A DNA stretch of 64,000 nt from Gorsachius magnificus (Eukaryota; Chordata; Aves; Pelecaniformes; Ardeidae): contig CM067085.1 in the NCBI GenBank assembly GCA_034008185.1, positions 57,580,602 through 57,644,601 on the forward strand. The letters are read 5' to 3'. The notes beneath the pieces were generated by a model. The model did not search any database. It saw only the letters and a list, made by a program, of their open reading frames with translations, and was not told the origin of the DNA. Positions 31,201 through 46,200 of this stretch are shown here, piece after piece (the stretch's first letter is position 1; the number at the start of each line of letters is the position of its first letter). Made by a program: the position numbers and the translations under genes.

Positions 31201-34200
31201 TTAGTCACTGGACACACCGTGACAGACAATGCTCTCTTCATATTTATTTCAATCAACCCAGTTAAACTGTAACACACTATTGCTAAAATGGAAATACTTT
31301 TAAATTTCTATGGTAATTCATTAACATGTAATCATATTCCCATGGGACTCTCTGCAAACAGGAGATCTTGGAAGATATATAAGAGAAATAATGAGAATAA
31401 TGAATGACGAGAGAAAAGACAAAATTAATTTAACGTAACTCATTATTTTCAGAGAAACAAATTTTGGCTAAGTTCCATATTTAAACATGCAATCTGCCAT
31501 TAATAATTTGAGTTAGAACTTTCTTACTGGTCATTCAAACATCAAAAACTTTTTTATTAAGTATCTGCCACCAAGATAAATGATATGCTTTCATTTTTCT
31601 TCAGAAAATATTCCTTAATGGCAATACTGAACTTGTGACTAGTGTCACCTCTCGTGATGCTCTGCATAGCACCGTGTGCGGTGTGCTTCTCACAGGCCTC
31701 TCTCTAGGCTACAGCTGGTTTTATTCCACGTTAACAGGATATCATATGTACAATGTTAACCAGTAATTAAATGCTTTCCTGAATATGAATGGACATAACA
31801 CACATTTAAAGTTTCCTAAATGAGTTAGATTCTTTTGTTATTATTTTCCACTTTTATCTCCTTTTATATATGTTTCTTGCCACTTTTCCCCCAGGTCATT
31901 TTACTCCCGTTTGTAGTACTTTTGAAGACGTGTACTTTTTTCTGTCCCATCCTGATTTTATCTCTTTTCTGTCTCTGTATTTCTTTACCATAGCTGGAAA
32001 TTTTACTAACATGGGTATGGCTTTTTGTGTCAGACTTTCCAAAATGCCAACATTGTACTACCACTGACAGCACTTAGCATTATGTAGTGCTTATTCAGTT
32101 AACTGCTTGTTCAGTTCTGATTAATGGTAATCTGCAAAGAAAAAAAAAAAAAAAGCTCTGTTCTTCCCTTCTGTCATTCAAGCCATTTCTTCTTCAGCTG
32201 ACATTAAAAAAAATAATCAAGAAACACTTCTTTAGATGACTGAGGAACAAATGAAGCTGTTGCTTTGAAATATTAAAGCTGGTAGTTGGTCAATTAAGAA
32301 CTTTTTTAATGCAAGATTAAAAATCCTTTAAAAGTAAATAGAATTAAATTGTGATATAAATCATACTCCTCAGAGGTTAAGTAAAAAAATTCAATCCTAA
32401 TTTTTCGAAGAAAAATTGAAGAAAGTTTTAATTATAATTCTTTCATCATTCAAGAAGTCTTCTGGAAAAGTCAGGAAGGACGTGATTTTCCTTACATTAA
32501 AAACCACTAGGAAAACATTTGCCCTGCTGAAACTACAAGACCTCCCTGTAGAGCTTTCTTTACACACATTAAAAACGTAAAAATGAGACCAACTTCAGCA
32601 CTTTTTCCCTAGGTTATCCCTCACAGCTCAACAGACACTGGTCCCAGTGCCTGATGCAGCAGTGCTGCTGCTCTCTCAGACAGCGCAACGCTCTCGAGCA
32701 CTGGCAAATTTGGGCCCAGAGCCGTAGGCTGCCCTACCGACATGCATGAAACCTGACAATACGGCTCTAGGTCCCTCATGTGCAGCTAACCCTGGTCGGG
32801 CAGGCGTCCAGGGCTGTGAGCAGCCTACCTGAACACACTGCCAGGGGTTAGGCCCTGCTCGAGGCTTCCCAGCCCAGAACACACTGAGCCCCATTTGTCC
32901 ACAGACCAGAATTTGGGTCCCAGTTTGGGCCCAGGTAGGGCTCTTTGTGAATCAGCCATACTGCCCTGTTTGTTGCACGTCCCCACGTATCCCTCATTCA
33001 AACAGGGGCACATCATCTGAGCCCAGGGCAGCAAACAACTTCTGAAATGAAGAAGTACAATTGCAAAAATTTCTGCTCTGAGTAGTAGTAAAAACCAATG
33101 AAAAAGAAAGGCCATCATCTTTGTGATGTGAGTCATCCCTTCCAGAGTCACCCACAGACCCAGGTCCCCAAGGCTGTGCTGACAATCTGCTCATCTCCCT
33201 GTGAGATGAATTTATAAAATACGCTGTGTGCCCTCCCTACACGGAGACAGACAGGATTAGTGAGGCAGCTTCCTAAGGGAACTTCTGTTTTTCTTCCTCA
33301 GCGGTACATGTGAATGTGTTGATTATTCCTAAAGGGAAGCGGTACTGAACTCTTCTGAGAATGAAGTGCACCAAACCATAAACTTTTAAAAGGATTGTGA
33401 GATGGATGCCAAAGATTCAAAGCATTCTTCTGACAAGTGTTTCTTTTGTCACTGCAGACAATGCTGTGCCATTTTTATAAGTGACTGACTAAGCTGCAGA
33501 GGTGAGTTCGCACTCAAAATTGAAAAGAAAAAAGAGAGGGTGCTTTCTGCTTTCTCAACAAATAGGAAAATTATGTGATAACAGGTTTTTCTTTTCATTT
33601 TCTGCAGTAAAATCAATTTGTCTACTTGCAATGTTATCCATTTACAGAACTTGGACAGACTGCAAACAAACTACATATCTATTAAGTCTAGGTAAAAAAT
33701 GAAATGCAGCAGTTAAAACATTTTATATGTGGAGTAGAATCAATGTAATAAACTTTCTCAATATAAGCAATTGCTATACTTGATTTCCTGATCTTCCACT
33801 AGACAATTAGACCTCACTCATTACTCTCTTGAATCTAGGCCACAAGAAAGAAGAAGGGGAAGAGGTAAACATTAAGCTGCTGTGGCCTAGATTCATCAAG
33901 AAATGCAAATTCTTTAAAACGTGTGAAGGAATAAAATTAAACAATACTAAACATTCATATTATTTCTTCAATAGTAATTTTTCACTGCTTTCCAAACAGT
34001 ACAGCAGGAGAATATGCCCCCTTCATGCAGTTCAGCATCACATTTTATATGGGTATGTAGCAATGAAATGCTGGTGAAATATAAAGCAGAATAATTCACA
34101 TAAGATCACACCCCAAAAAATGTCACTAAATGGTTTCATGAATTTCCTCAGACATTCATATATGAGTATCCATATTCATCTACAGCCTAAAATTCTTGAA

Positions 34201-37200
34201 GTAATATATAATACCTTATTCCTAAATGTGTGTAGAAAAATAGTACCATTATTTGGAGTTGATGTCAAATGGACTTCATTCAAGGACTTGTGACAATAAT
34301 TTGTATATACCCAAGGAGACAAACAAATTCTTTGAAAGAAAAAACCAGTATGACCAACACTGGAAAGCTGTCTGTGTCCAAACACACACACACATATCTA
34401 TGGTTAAGATTTGACCTAGATGTCATCAACTGAACAACAGAGAAGCACACACTAACATTAGGACTTGTTTAAATCCAGGGACAGCTGAATGGGAGGTGTA
34501 AATGAAGTTAACACTGTATGGAAAGTAAGCTACCGCAGGCGAAACCTGACAATGACCTGTGTGTGTGTTTGTGTGTGTGTGCGTGAGTGTGCTGCTCACC
34601 TTCCACAGCTTTGCTAGGAAATCCAGTGTACGATGCATATGCCTGTAAGCTAAGCAGTGCCTGTCCTTCAGCCAACCAGCACAATCTGGTCATGTTGCTG
34701 CCATTAAATTATCTTATTCTTCTAAATAGGCTTGGATCTAAACTCTTAAATCGGGTGTTGGAACCCCTCTTTGGGAATTTCTGGCCAGTGCTGAGTCCAG
34801 AGCCCCAGCCAGGGATTGCCTGGGAGGGTGCCAGCTGGCCCAGGCCAAAATATGCCTGAGGCCAGTCCAGCAATTAAGAGCGCAGATGATCACATTTCAG
34901 CGCCTGGATCTGTGCTCTGTTACCCTTTAGTTACTCATGGGGATGTTGCTAATCTGCACCAACAGCTACCAATGCTAATGCAGTAGGACACTTAGCGATG
35001 CTCGTCACCTCTAGCACGGCAGTGCCATTACACACAATACCAAGGGTGTGACTGCTTGCAAGTGTTTGGCAGCTGGCTGCTGCTGTGACTCTGGTGTGGC
35101 CATACGTGAGGCAGAGCAAGGTCTCAGCATCTCTTCTCTGATACTCTGAAACAACTTCAGCAATGTCCCTCTCTGGCTTGTCATATGTGCTTTTCCCACC
35201 AAACATTTGTATATAATTATGTATACGTGCACTTATCAACAATGTATTGCTAACAGTTGTAAAATAAACAGTAAAAAATGAGAAAATTATTTTCTTTCAA
35301 CAGGCATTACTCAACAAAAGTTTAAAATTAATTTAGGTGTGGTAGGCATGTACTCAAAACTCAAATTATTACAGCATACCCAATTAATGTTCAGATGTTA
35401 AAATTCCTGTCTCTTGGAGCCTATTTAAATGCATATTAAACATTTCTACATGAATTTTTCTAAGATCAAACAGTCACAAACCAAAACACTTTCTCCATTT
35501 CTGTGCACAGATTAAGTCATTGAGAAAATGATCGCACCAGTCTGTAACACGAGAGCGGAAAGCAGTAATGACAGCCATGTGAGCTACTTAATCCAAAAAG
35601 CAAGACTACTGAGTAGGAAAAGTGTATCACTGTCATCGTTGCTTTTTGGATTGTGTATAGTATAAGCATGAATAATAGGCAAAAGCTAAACCAGGAAAAA
35701 GCAAGGAGTATTATTAATTTATTTTGTAATGCTGGTATATGCTGGCTATCCCATACTTACTTTCGGTAGAGGTAGCTCTTGAAGCATTTGGTTTTCAAAT
35801 TTAGATTTAGTCTGCAAGTTTAAAGTCATGCTTCTGCCGGCATGCATTGCTGAAAAACCTCCAGAGTGCAGCATGCCAAGGCTAACTGTGTTGTGTTTGT
35901 AAGCAGCGGTCTGAGTAGAGGAAACAACCACGTGACAGGATATGAACACACATGCTCATTGAATTAAGTATCACACATATATGGTTAATTTCACAAAGTT
36001 TTAGTTTAAGCAAACAAACAGTACCAAGAAATAAATAGCTTCTTGATGCATGCACTGAGTCACACGGAAGCAAATACATTGCTAGTTATACATAAAATGG
36101 ATACCATAAAAGACTTCAACGCTGACAGCAGATGAAATATGTCATTATCTGTAGTTTGAAAACTGCAGTATATAACATGGTACAAGTCTTTATTTTGCAA
36201 ATATGGCCAAATTTTGGTATGTCTGCGCAACCATGGATGGGCCAGAAAACATGTATCTAGCACGTAGAGGATCAAAAGGCAGAGGAAAAAACCCTATACA
36301 AGAAGGCTCTGCACCATCTTACGAGTTTTGAGACTGCTCCCTGGCTAGCAGCTGCCCACAAGGGACAAGGTTTGGTTGGGCCCAGCACAGCGGGTACACA
36401 GGTCCCGCACAGACTGGCATCTCATCAGACACGGGCAGATGGGCAGCGTCTTCTCCTGGAGCAGCTGCGGCATCGCAGTGCCCAGGTGTTCTCATCAGCA
36501 AAATCTCCACCAGACAGCCCAGCTTCTTAGAGCTTTGCTTATCACATGTTGCAAACAGCTAGGAACTATCTCACTGGCACCTGCAGGGATTACTATGAAC
36601 TCAACTAGATAAAATCACCAGTGTCAGCCTTCCGTGAGATAAAGTATTTCTTAAGCAAATACACATTGTAAACTAAGTGTAAAGATATTTCTGAAACAAA
36701 CAACACCTGGGAAGTGTTTATTTCCACCAGAAGCGTCTCTACTTGGGGTGCGCTATTTTGCCTAGGTATTACGTATTTTCCAATCAATTTTACACAACAC
36801 AAGGAAAATAGCTGAAGTAAGGAAAAAGCTTCAGCCTTCAAGCCAGTTTTTGAAGTTTACCCATTTGATCCTTAATGATATTTTAATATGCATCACATCC
36901 GAGCAACTGGAAGGTAATGAATATATTAACACCAAACTCATGAGTATCTAGCATAAAATAGGTATATGGACACATTTTGAAACTAACTTATGCATTTGAT
37001 GACAGTAATTTTTCACAACCACTTCAGATTATGAAGTAAATCCGATTCATGAAGTAGGTAATTAAATAGTCAAGATCGTTATCGAAATCATGCACTATAG
37101 TACTTGTACTGGTTTGTATAGAAGGTAAATAAGCATAACTTCCTACTGCTAAAAAGAGTAATAATCATATTGCTTGTTAAAAACAGTGGCAGTGTATATC

Positions 37201-40200
37201 CAGTGGTATTTTTCAGCGTTAAGAGGTACCTTTAAACCCCCTCCACTAACAGTGATATGAAAGCTAAAATACATCATTTTCCTTTCTATCTGTGATGTTT
37301 TTCTTTTATTGCCTTCTACTGCAAAGTCGTATCCAGCACCTTTTAAAGCTTTCAAATCACTACTGAAGTGGTGGACTTCAGCAGCACTTTCACATCTGTT
37401 GGTAAGGAGAGATTTTTATGTTTTTTTTATTTCAGACAGTGCTGCAGCAGTTACTACATTAGTAACATGCACCGTGGTGCGTGACTTGTGCAGAGACTCT
37501 TTATCACTCGTTTACCCCTCACTCCAGCTGCTTTCGAGCACCCCCAGACCCTTTTGCGGGCCGGTTCCTCTGACACCAATGCAATAATTTAAATACTGGG
37601 AATTCTGGTGGTTACCGCTGTAGTACGTGCAAATAGTTTGAAATACCGAAACACACAACTAAAGGCATTAATTGCAGAGAAATGCCAAACATACCCTGTC
37701 TAACCTTCTAGCTTCTATATGTCTAAGTAGCTGTTGTCTCCAGTCAGCAGGCATTTTAGCACAGCTCTCATTTCCCTTCACAGGGGTAGGCCTTGTCTTT
37801 ATATCACTGTTATCGGAAGGCTTGTCGCCATAGTTACCCAAGTTATAGTCTGACGGTATCTTTTCCAGCAGAGCTGCCATTGTAGGCCTCGCTGAAACCG
37901 GCCGGTTTGGGATGTGCCGTAACTCTCTGTACTGTAGCTTCTTGCAGACAACGGCCGCCTTTGTGTAAGGTTTTTAACTGGAAAGCTTCCAGTGTGGGCT
38001 TTCACTTCTTGGTAGGAGGGATGCTCGTCTTCGTACCTGCCATTCCTCTTGAGGAACTGAGACTCAGAGACCGAGATACTGCCCTGGCGCTCCACAGCTC
38101 CTCGGTACGGAGGCCTGCCATACCTATCGCTCGGGGGCAGCTCATGGGGTTCACTGACTCTCCTGAACATGGACATCTCGGTGGAGCTGACCAGCGAATC
38201 CGCCCTCCTCAAGAACCCTGGCCGGGACCCCTGGCTCGCAAAGGGGGCACTGACCGCCTCCTCATTCACCGAAGGCTGGGAGAAGGAGAACATGTGCTCC
38301 ACGGGGGGGTAACCGCGGTAGGCCCTTGGGCTGACCAGATCCTGGGGCAGGTTTTTACTCTGCTGGGGAATGTACTCGGGGTTGAGCTGGAAAGGCGGCG
38401 GCAGCCTCTTCTCCGCTGTGACCTCCACTGCTCCCTGTGGGTTGAAGCTTTGGTCGAACTGGTAGACTTTCTTCGTGACGGACGACTTCTGCTGCGGCTG
38501 CACCTTGACGCTGCCGTAGGTCAGCAGCTCATCATCCAGCATGGGGACCGACTGGCTGCGGGACATGCTCAGCATGCCGTGCTCCGGGCCCAGGAGCTTG
38601 TCCACCCTCTCATGGGTTCCTACAGTATCATTACCAGATGCATAGTTTTCTAAGGGTATATTATACACTTTGTATGTACCAATGTCTATCTCATCGATAC
38701 TTTGTGACTTCTTAAATTTGTTAGTTTTTAAATCCCTCATCATCGGAGAAAGCCGTTCTGTACTCTTGCTGATTGAAATAACGCTTTTGGAAGGATCTGG
38801 GCGACAGTGGATATGGGAAAAGACATTTGTGAGACTTCTGTTAGCATTTGAATCGTGATAGTCCCATGCTATCCCTGGAGTGAAAGTGCTAGTCATTTCA
38901 GGAGACTCTTTGACATGATTTTTCCGCTCAGGCAAAGGGCTGGTGGTAGGGGTGCTTTCCAGTTTGGAAGGAAAAGCTGTCCTGTCTTCAAAAGGACTAG
39001 GGGTTCTGGTCCAATTTTGCCAAGGATTGGGAGGAGGCACTTCAGATTCATGGGTGTTTCTGAGCGTTGGCTGCTCCAGCTCCAGGGGAATGCCAACTAT
39101 CCTGTCTTGTCTAATCAACGGCCTGCGTCCATGCGCAGATGTGCTTCTGGATTTCGTGCTCAGGAGGGGGTTTGCACTAGGATTCTCCACCGTGCTCTCC
39201 TCTGCCACAAACCCTGTGTTATCGTAGTGCGAGCTGTCGTTCCAGCTGTCGGCGAAGGTGTCACTCAGCGGGCGCCTGTCGGTGCGCTGTGGCAGGTTCC
39301 CCGCTGCAGCGGATTCCCGCTGGCTCAGCAATGGCTTTGTTTCAAGGGGCTGTGGAAATGACTGGGCCAGCCTGCAAAAACAAACCAAAATGAAACAAGA
39401 TAAAATGCCCTCTATTAGAAGCACATAAGCAGTCATCAGAAGATGTAATTATAAAGCAATTCAATATTCTCCCATCTATATTCTGGCTTTGGGGTCGTGC
39501 TATGAGATGTGCACCCAGTGCCACTGTTTTTGGCATGAATGGCTGCAGCAGTTTTTGTGCGCTGGAGTACAGATTCTGTAAGTACGCACGCAGAGAAACT
39601 AAGAAGTCAGTCGAAAGCCCTGGGTGGCTCAATGCCATGTTTGTATAAATCCAGCTGAACATATTTTCCAGCTTTAAAAATAATCATCTGTGAGTGCAGG
39701 GGAAGTTTTTTTTTACACTTACATTATTCTTTTTTTAAACAAAAATGCCAGATTCAGTTTATGCACATTCTCACCACCAAGATTTTATGCATCTCCAGTG
39801 AGCAGGCTCCAGCCTCTCTTTAATAGGGAAGAGCCTGTGGATGGAACTACATTTAGGACAGAAGTACATTAGGTAATTTACAACAGGAATAGACAGGGCA
39901 GGGTGTTCCTGGTATAGTATAAGAGTGTTTTCAGGTTGCTGATGTCCAGTGCAAATTACAACTTTCAAAGAACTGTGTTGTTCTTGGAGGTCCAGGGCAG
40001 AGTGAGGCTCAGGACAGCAATAATACGAGAGACATACAGTCTGCTATCTATGCTACACTACAGCCAGCTGCAGCTCAGGACCACATAGAGCAGAATAATT
40101 GCAGCTCAATTACTAGGCGCTTTTAATGCATGGTTATAGCACATAGTTAAAAAACCAGCTGTAGAATTACTGACATTTAAAGAGTATGAACGGGCAGCCA

Positions 40201-43200
40201 ACTTTGCACAGCCTGGGCTTTGAATAGCTATGTACACCTCTGCTAAACTGGGGTAAAAATATTGTGGGTTTTTTAATTGAATGCCTTAACAGATAGCATA
40301 CGATCACTTTGAATGCACATGACAACATACGATGAAAGGCAACCAGAAGCTGTGTTAAGAAAGATGATCACACCTGTTCCCCCACAAAGAGTTATTCACT
40401 GCTTCTTTAGCCGTTGTCTGCAAGGACCCCATTTTAACATGCGCATTGGAGGACCCTGAGGAAGCCTGGGAAGGGGAATAGTCTGAGTAAGTGCCTGAGG
40501 AAACGCTGTTATTCAGACAATGGATCTTATCTGCTTCAGACTCATCTGTCGATTCTGAAACAAAGCACAGCAAATGTTTTCAGGCAGTGGTATTTGAAAA
40601 CTAAACTCCAGAAAAATACATTTTAAAATTGATACTATGGAGATATATATATGTAAATACACATACACAAATATGCATGTAATACATTTTCAAATCAGAA
40701 TGAAGTGTAGAACATCTTAAGTAATATGTCTATCCGTGTACATTCCATATGCTTTCATCTAAAAGGTTGTAAGTCAAGTTAGTACCTTTCTTCTCTTTAC
40801 CCAGAAGAACAAGTTTGGGTGGGTACAACGGAGTCTCTGGCATGGAAGGACGAAGTTCCCCTATCCTCATCTCACTGGCAGGATGTCCAAAGGCATCCTG
40901 AGGAATATAATAATGTAGAGTAAACATAGGAAACAGAATCCACTTCAAACTGCAATGAACAAACATTTCACAGCCTTCTTTTCATGAATGTGACAACACA
41001 CCAAAACCCTGCCACATGGGTAGTGTCTAATCATGCTGATTTGTCAGCTGAAAATTCTAATTAGTCCTACATAAATACTTGTAAAAATTATGGTGATGTG
41101 TTAATTCTGAAAATGTGGACAAAACAGATGGAACTTGCAAGATACATCAAGGCCATGTAAACATTTTTGATGAAGTAAAGGTCACAAAAATGCAAGCTGC
41201 CAGTAGAAAAAAAATATTAAAATAAACAATTACTTCTTATTTCAGGAATAAGTATTCCTCGTTCATTACTTGTGGCACAAGTCCTTCCACAGATTCAACT
41301 GTCCCTACAGCTATACTTAATTAAAATTACTTTGTCTCTAAAGAGTTTTTTGCTAAATTAAAATTATACAGATTTCATAAACTTTTCACTGAGAGTTCAG
41401 CAGATCTGGACCTTCAAAGACTGCCCCACACAACTGTTTTGCTGTTCTAGCCAGCAACAGAACATATACTGAAAATAACGCTAGTTAAAAAGTGGAAAAA
41501 AAGTGAGATGTAGTCTTAGAATGAGATACTTTAAATTGGACATTTAAATTAGTCTCACAGGATAGCTAGAAGGGAATGAAGACACAAACGGGGAATCTGT
41601 GACATTTCTTACCCCTGGAAGAAAGTTCAGGAATGAAAAAGATGCTGACCTGAAGATAGGTGTCTTGGGGAGACAGGGTAGGGGACAACACTTACTGGAG
41701 GAATGCTACTGGTAACCCTGCCCTCAGGAGGGGACTTCAGGAAAGGGAGACGGAGAATGAGCAGTATGGGAAACCCTCTTTGTGGGTGTTGGTGCAGGGG
41801 CTCAGGGAAATGCAATGGAAAGGGAACTGGTGGAGATGGGCACGGCAACACTGGAAAGTCATGCCAATGCCAGTCAAGGTCCTTGTGGAGAGGGGTACGA
41901 GAAACTTGCATCATCTCAGGAGTGAGAGGATGAGCTGTGATTTCATAAAGAGGATAGAAGTTGGAGAAGGAGAGTATCTAGTAGAAAAGAGGAAGTTTTG
42001 GAGAGATATTAGGAGAAAACCGATAATTGTATATAAATGAGGAAAAAATGGTTAGGAGAAAAATATTTAGGAGGGAACTTACACTAATGGAGACACTATG
42101 AGGATCTCTGTACCCTGACATTTTGTTGTTAAAAGGTACTCCAGTGATTTTGCAGAGTGAAGTGAATAAAGGAAAGAGATGTAATATTTAGAGAAACAAT
42201 TTAAAGTGGAGTACCAAAACCACGTTATTAAAATGTGAAACGCTACAATATTTTTAAAATTTACTTGCTTTTACTCATGAGGAGAGAACTTTCAGAGGTT
42301 TATTCTCCATTAACTATTTTTTGTAGTAACAGTGGAAACAGACTTGCAGAAGCATTTGCCATGTGATTTACCCTTGAAGAATATAATTATATTTACACAA
42401 CAGATATTTCAATCCTTCTGCATTTGGTGTTCTACTGGAGGTAGTACCATACCAAAACAGCAAAGAACAGGTATCTTCACAGCCCATTTAATTAACCCCC
42501 TCAGTGCTAACATTTAAGCAAATATAGCTACATACCGATTCTTACATGGCGTAATATATTCAAGACTTTAAACTACTTTCACATGCAGAGATCCTTTGTT
42601 GTGTGTGGTATTTCTTACATAACAGTAGTGATGTACATACAACTTAAAGCTAACAATAGTGCAACAACATTTTTCCAGTGCAGCACAATCACTTTCTAGT
42701 GCAATGTAACTAACTTATGCAAAACTATTTTCTGAGAAATAAAAAAGTGCATAGCATTCACAGAGCGTGAAATTCTCCACCTTTGAAGCACGGTGCATGT
42801 TAAGTTTCTTGTTGTACCTCTGTGCTTTTTGTATGCTCTTCTTTCTCTTTCCTGTCTGGGATTTCCAGAGTCGATCTATGAGTGCTGTCTGTATCAGACA
42901 GGTGACTCTTTTGGAATTCTTTATTTTCTCTATCTTCAACCTAGAATTCCAATATTGTGCCATGAAAACTCCAAAAGTTATAAACTTAAAATAAAACTAC
43001 TTGCTGTAAGATGGGATGAACCAGCTGTTTTTAGCCCCTAGTCCAGCTATTCCAACAAAAATCAATAGACTTTTGAAAGAACTAGTCTGGCATTTGTGAA
43101 TATGCCATGAAAGTAAATATGTTGTAAAAAACCGAAATCATATTCCATTTAAGTCTACTCTGTTTAAGAGGACTTTTTTTCTTACATGCCCCAAAAGAAA

Positions 43201-46200
43201 AAGGTCACTAATAGGAAAAAAAAAAAAAGTATTATTAATAGGATCAATTGCAAGAACAAAGGGAAGAGATAAATGCAACTGTGTTGCATCAGAACTTACT
43301 CCTCAGGACTAACCAGAGAAAAATATATGTAGAGGAGAGAAAAATATGGTAAGCTGTTTCCCATGAGAAAATACATGGTAAAAACCATTAAAATAACTGG
43401 GAGAGAGAAATATCACCAATTATTCATGCTGACAACACAAGAACATTAAATTATAATCTGGAGAGATGGAATTTTTAAAATAACCTAGCTCTTAGAATCT
43501 GCTTGCACAGAATATAAAGTCTCTGAATAGAGCAGATCGGGGCTCTGGGAAGACACAGCACATACAAGGCAGAGGAATGCAGAACCATTAATGATGGATT
43601 TCTTCCAGAGGAACAATTAAGTATGTGTACAGAGTTGGCAGCTCCTCTAAACTGGAGAAGGCTAGGGCAATCTGAAGAATGACAAGCTGGCTATAAAGAA
43701 ATGGAGAGGCAAAGAAATAAGTGGATTAAGGCAAACGTTACTCGATCCAGATTTCACTAAAACTTTAATGAAAGAATAAAGGAGATCACAGCGTAGGAAC
43801 AAATGCAACCAGACAGCTGTCAAAATATCCCCAGATACAAGCAAGAGTAACTGAGGCATAGGCATCTTTCCTGAGAGTCAGAGTTAGTGGTGCGGTTTCG
43901 TAACAAAGCCTTGCTGAGCCACTTGCCCACGTTACAGCCTTTGCCCAGAAAATGGCAGTGCTTCCACCTCTCAGCCCCTGTATGTCAACAGTTTCAACAT
44001 CCCACTAAGTAGTCTTCTGAAAAAATCACAAAATGAATTCTATCTGAAGCTCAGCATGTGAAAGGCAAGTCACAGTTCTGGGTATTTTGCAATTACCAGA
44101 CTGATCTAAATAAAATTCAGTCACCGATCCAGGAATGCACTGAAAGTCACCCCAAAACATGGGATTATCCCAGAAGAAAGCAGAGTGGAGGATCTTCCAC
44201 CTGCTCCTAAATGTCTCCCACTTTTCTGGCTGCAGTGGCAGCTTCCAGAAAGGCCAGTTTCAGTAGCCATTAGATCTGAAGGCTGTCCCAAACAGGATGT
44301 TAATACAAGATACAACTGAACAGGTGGAAGGGAAGCTTCTGAATGTGGATATGGAATCTGATGGTGGGAGAACGAAGGAACCCCGACACAATTCCTACCT
44401 GCAGAGGTGATAGAGCAGCCAGCACAATGCCAGCACTGATGTGACGAGCTCTCACCTTTTCAGCTCCAGCAGGCAATCTCAGACATATGACAGAGCTTTA
44501 AGAGGAGACATAAGTACCCAAGGAACAGACTGGGGCAGAGGTAGTTTTTGGAACTCCACATGGAAAGACATAGCAGATCCTGGAAAAAAAATGTCATCTG
44601 CAGGTAGGTCATAATGATTGTTCCTGCCATGTGTCCCTTTGCCCTGCAGTCTGGTGGACTGGCAAGCAGTTGGAGGAATGCACACGTTAACCTTGCCTAT
44701 TCAAATGACCAGAAATACGACCAAGGGGATGCATCCAAGAACTGACCAGAACTACGTATCACCAAAGAAATCAAAGTTAGAGATTCCCAGTCTACAAAGA
44801 TGTATTTCAGAATGAAAATTTCCATTTGCAGTAGTTTAGTCTCATACGGCTAAGCCTGTTAGCTGACATGGTGAGGATTCTGCATAGATAAAGTGCAGAT
44901 GCTTATCTGACCAGTTGTCAGTCATGGACTGCAGAGGATGGGAGACCTTCTAACATCATCCTCAGTTATAAACCATGGAGAGGCTCTTGTCCAGCTCTGT
45001 ATGTGGTCTTCAGTGTGAGGACAGAAGTCTCAGTACTGCCCTGAGTTACAACATCCTGATACGTGAATTGCACTCTCTGTGCTCTCCCATCTCCAGGGGA
45101 AACAAGCTTCTGTTGCTCTGTAGATGGAAATGCACCCAGCTGCACACATCTCGCCGAGGTTGCTGCCAATAGAGGGAGTCCCAGGCTTTTTGCAAAAAAG
45201 TTACTTCATGGTCTATGAAACATAAACCAGGCCTACACACCCTATGTATATGAGTTTGTACAGAGTGCCATGTCCAGACACGTAATACAGCACCTCCTGA
45301 GTCCTCATGCAGGTGGGGACAGACAGAGCAGTAGCCTCAGGGGGTCAAGTGATGTCTCGGACTGACTTTATGGAAAGTAGGCTTTACCTTGGATGCAGCC
45401 CTGAATAATGCCCAATCCAGACACTTAGATAAGGTCAAGCAGAAGTCAAAGTAACTCAAAATGAATTTTAAGACATTTGACATCCTATGTGAAGAAAGGT
45501 CTCTTGTGAGTCAGACCACCAGATAAGTAAATCATTACCTCCTTTCTCCTTTGACAAGAAGGCACCCAGGTCATAACCTCAGTAAAGATCTTTTGTGCCA
45601 TGGAGAAACCAAAAACTCTATAATTAAGATATTTCTGACTCCTGGTAAAATATAGGTAATTCTGTTGCAAAGAGCTTATCAAGCTATGGGCTTAAAGCAG
45701 ATACAAACCAAAAATCTTTAGGACATATTCCTCTCCCAATCAGGAGAGGCTGACATTGTGTATCTCATTAGTGGAAAACAGCTCCCACAACAGACTCATC
45801 AACTGAGTCAATTGAAGCCAGACATCCTGGGGGAAGTAAAAGTGTGTAAGTCTTCCTGGAAAGGCAAGATGATCTTTTAAGACAGTCTCTGAAACTTTCA
45901 CTAAAATCAAAAGAACACTTCTCCACCCCCTCACCCCCCCCAAAAAAGCTCCCACAGCCCAAACTCAAACAGTAACAAAGTCAGAAGTTAAAAGGATTGA
46001 GGTCTTGTTTTGACCAAGAGCAGATGAAGGTCTCAGAAGATCCAATACAGCTGAGGTGGTGTTTTTCTAGCTGATAGCACTAGCACCTGCATCGGATCAC
46101 TCAAAGAATAACAACCTCCTTTTTATACAGTATTAATAAACCTGCTAGACAAAGGATGGAATGGTGTAGGTTGGACTAGAAAAGACTTTTTTTTAATCCA

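Noticed and set aside
37799..39436. LRRC7 as a pseudogene because the large exon is frame-broken
   Set aside because: Only one single-base anomaly in thirteen otherwise intact exons, with conserved protein on both sides and correct splice sites throughout.
41660..42040. 126-codon + strand frame with a Pro-rich - strand counterpart (41627..41914)
   Set aside because: Purine-rich on one strand, so both frames stay open through composition. No domain.
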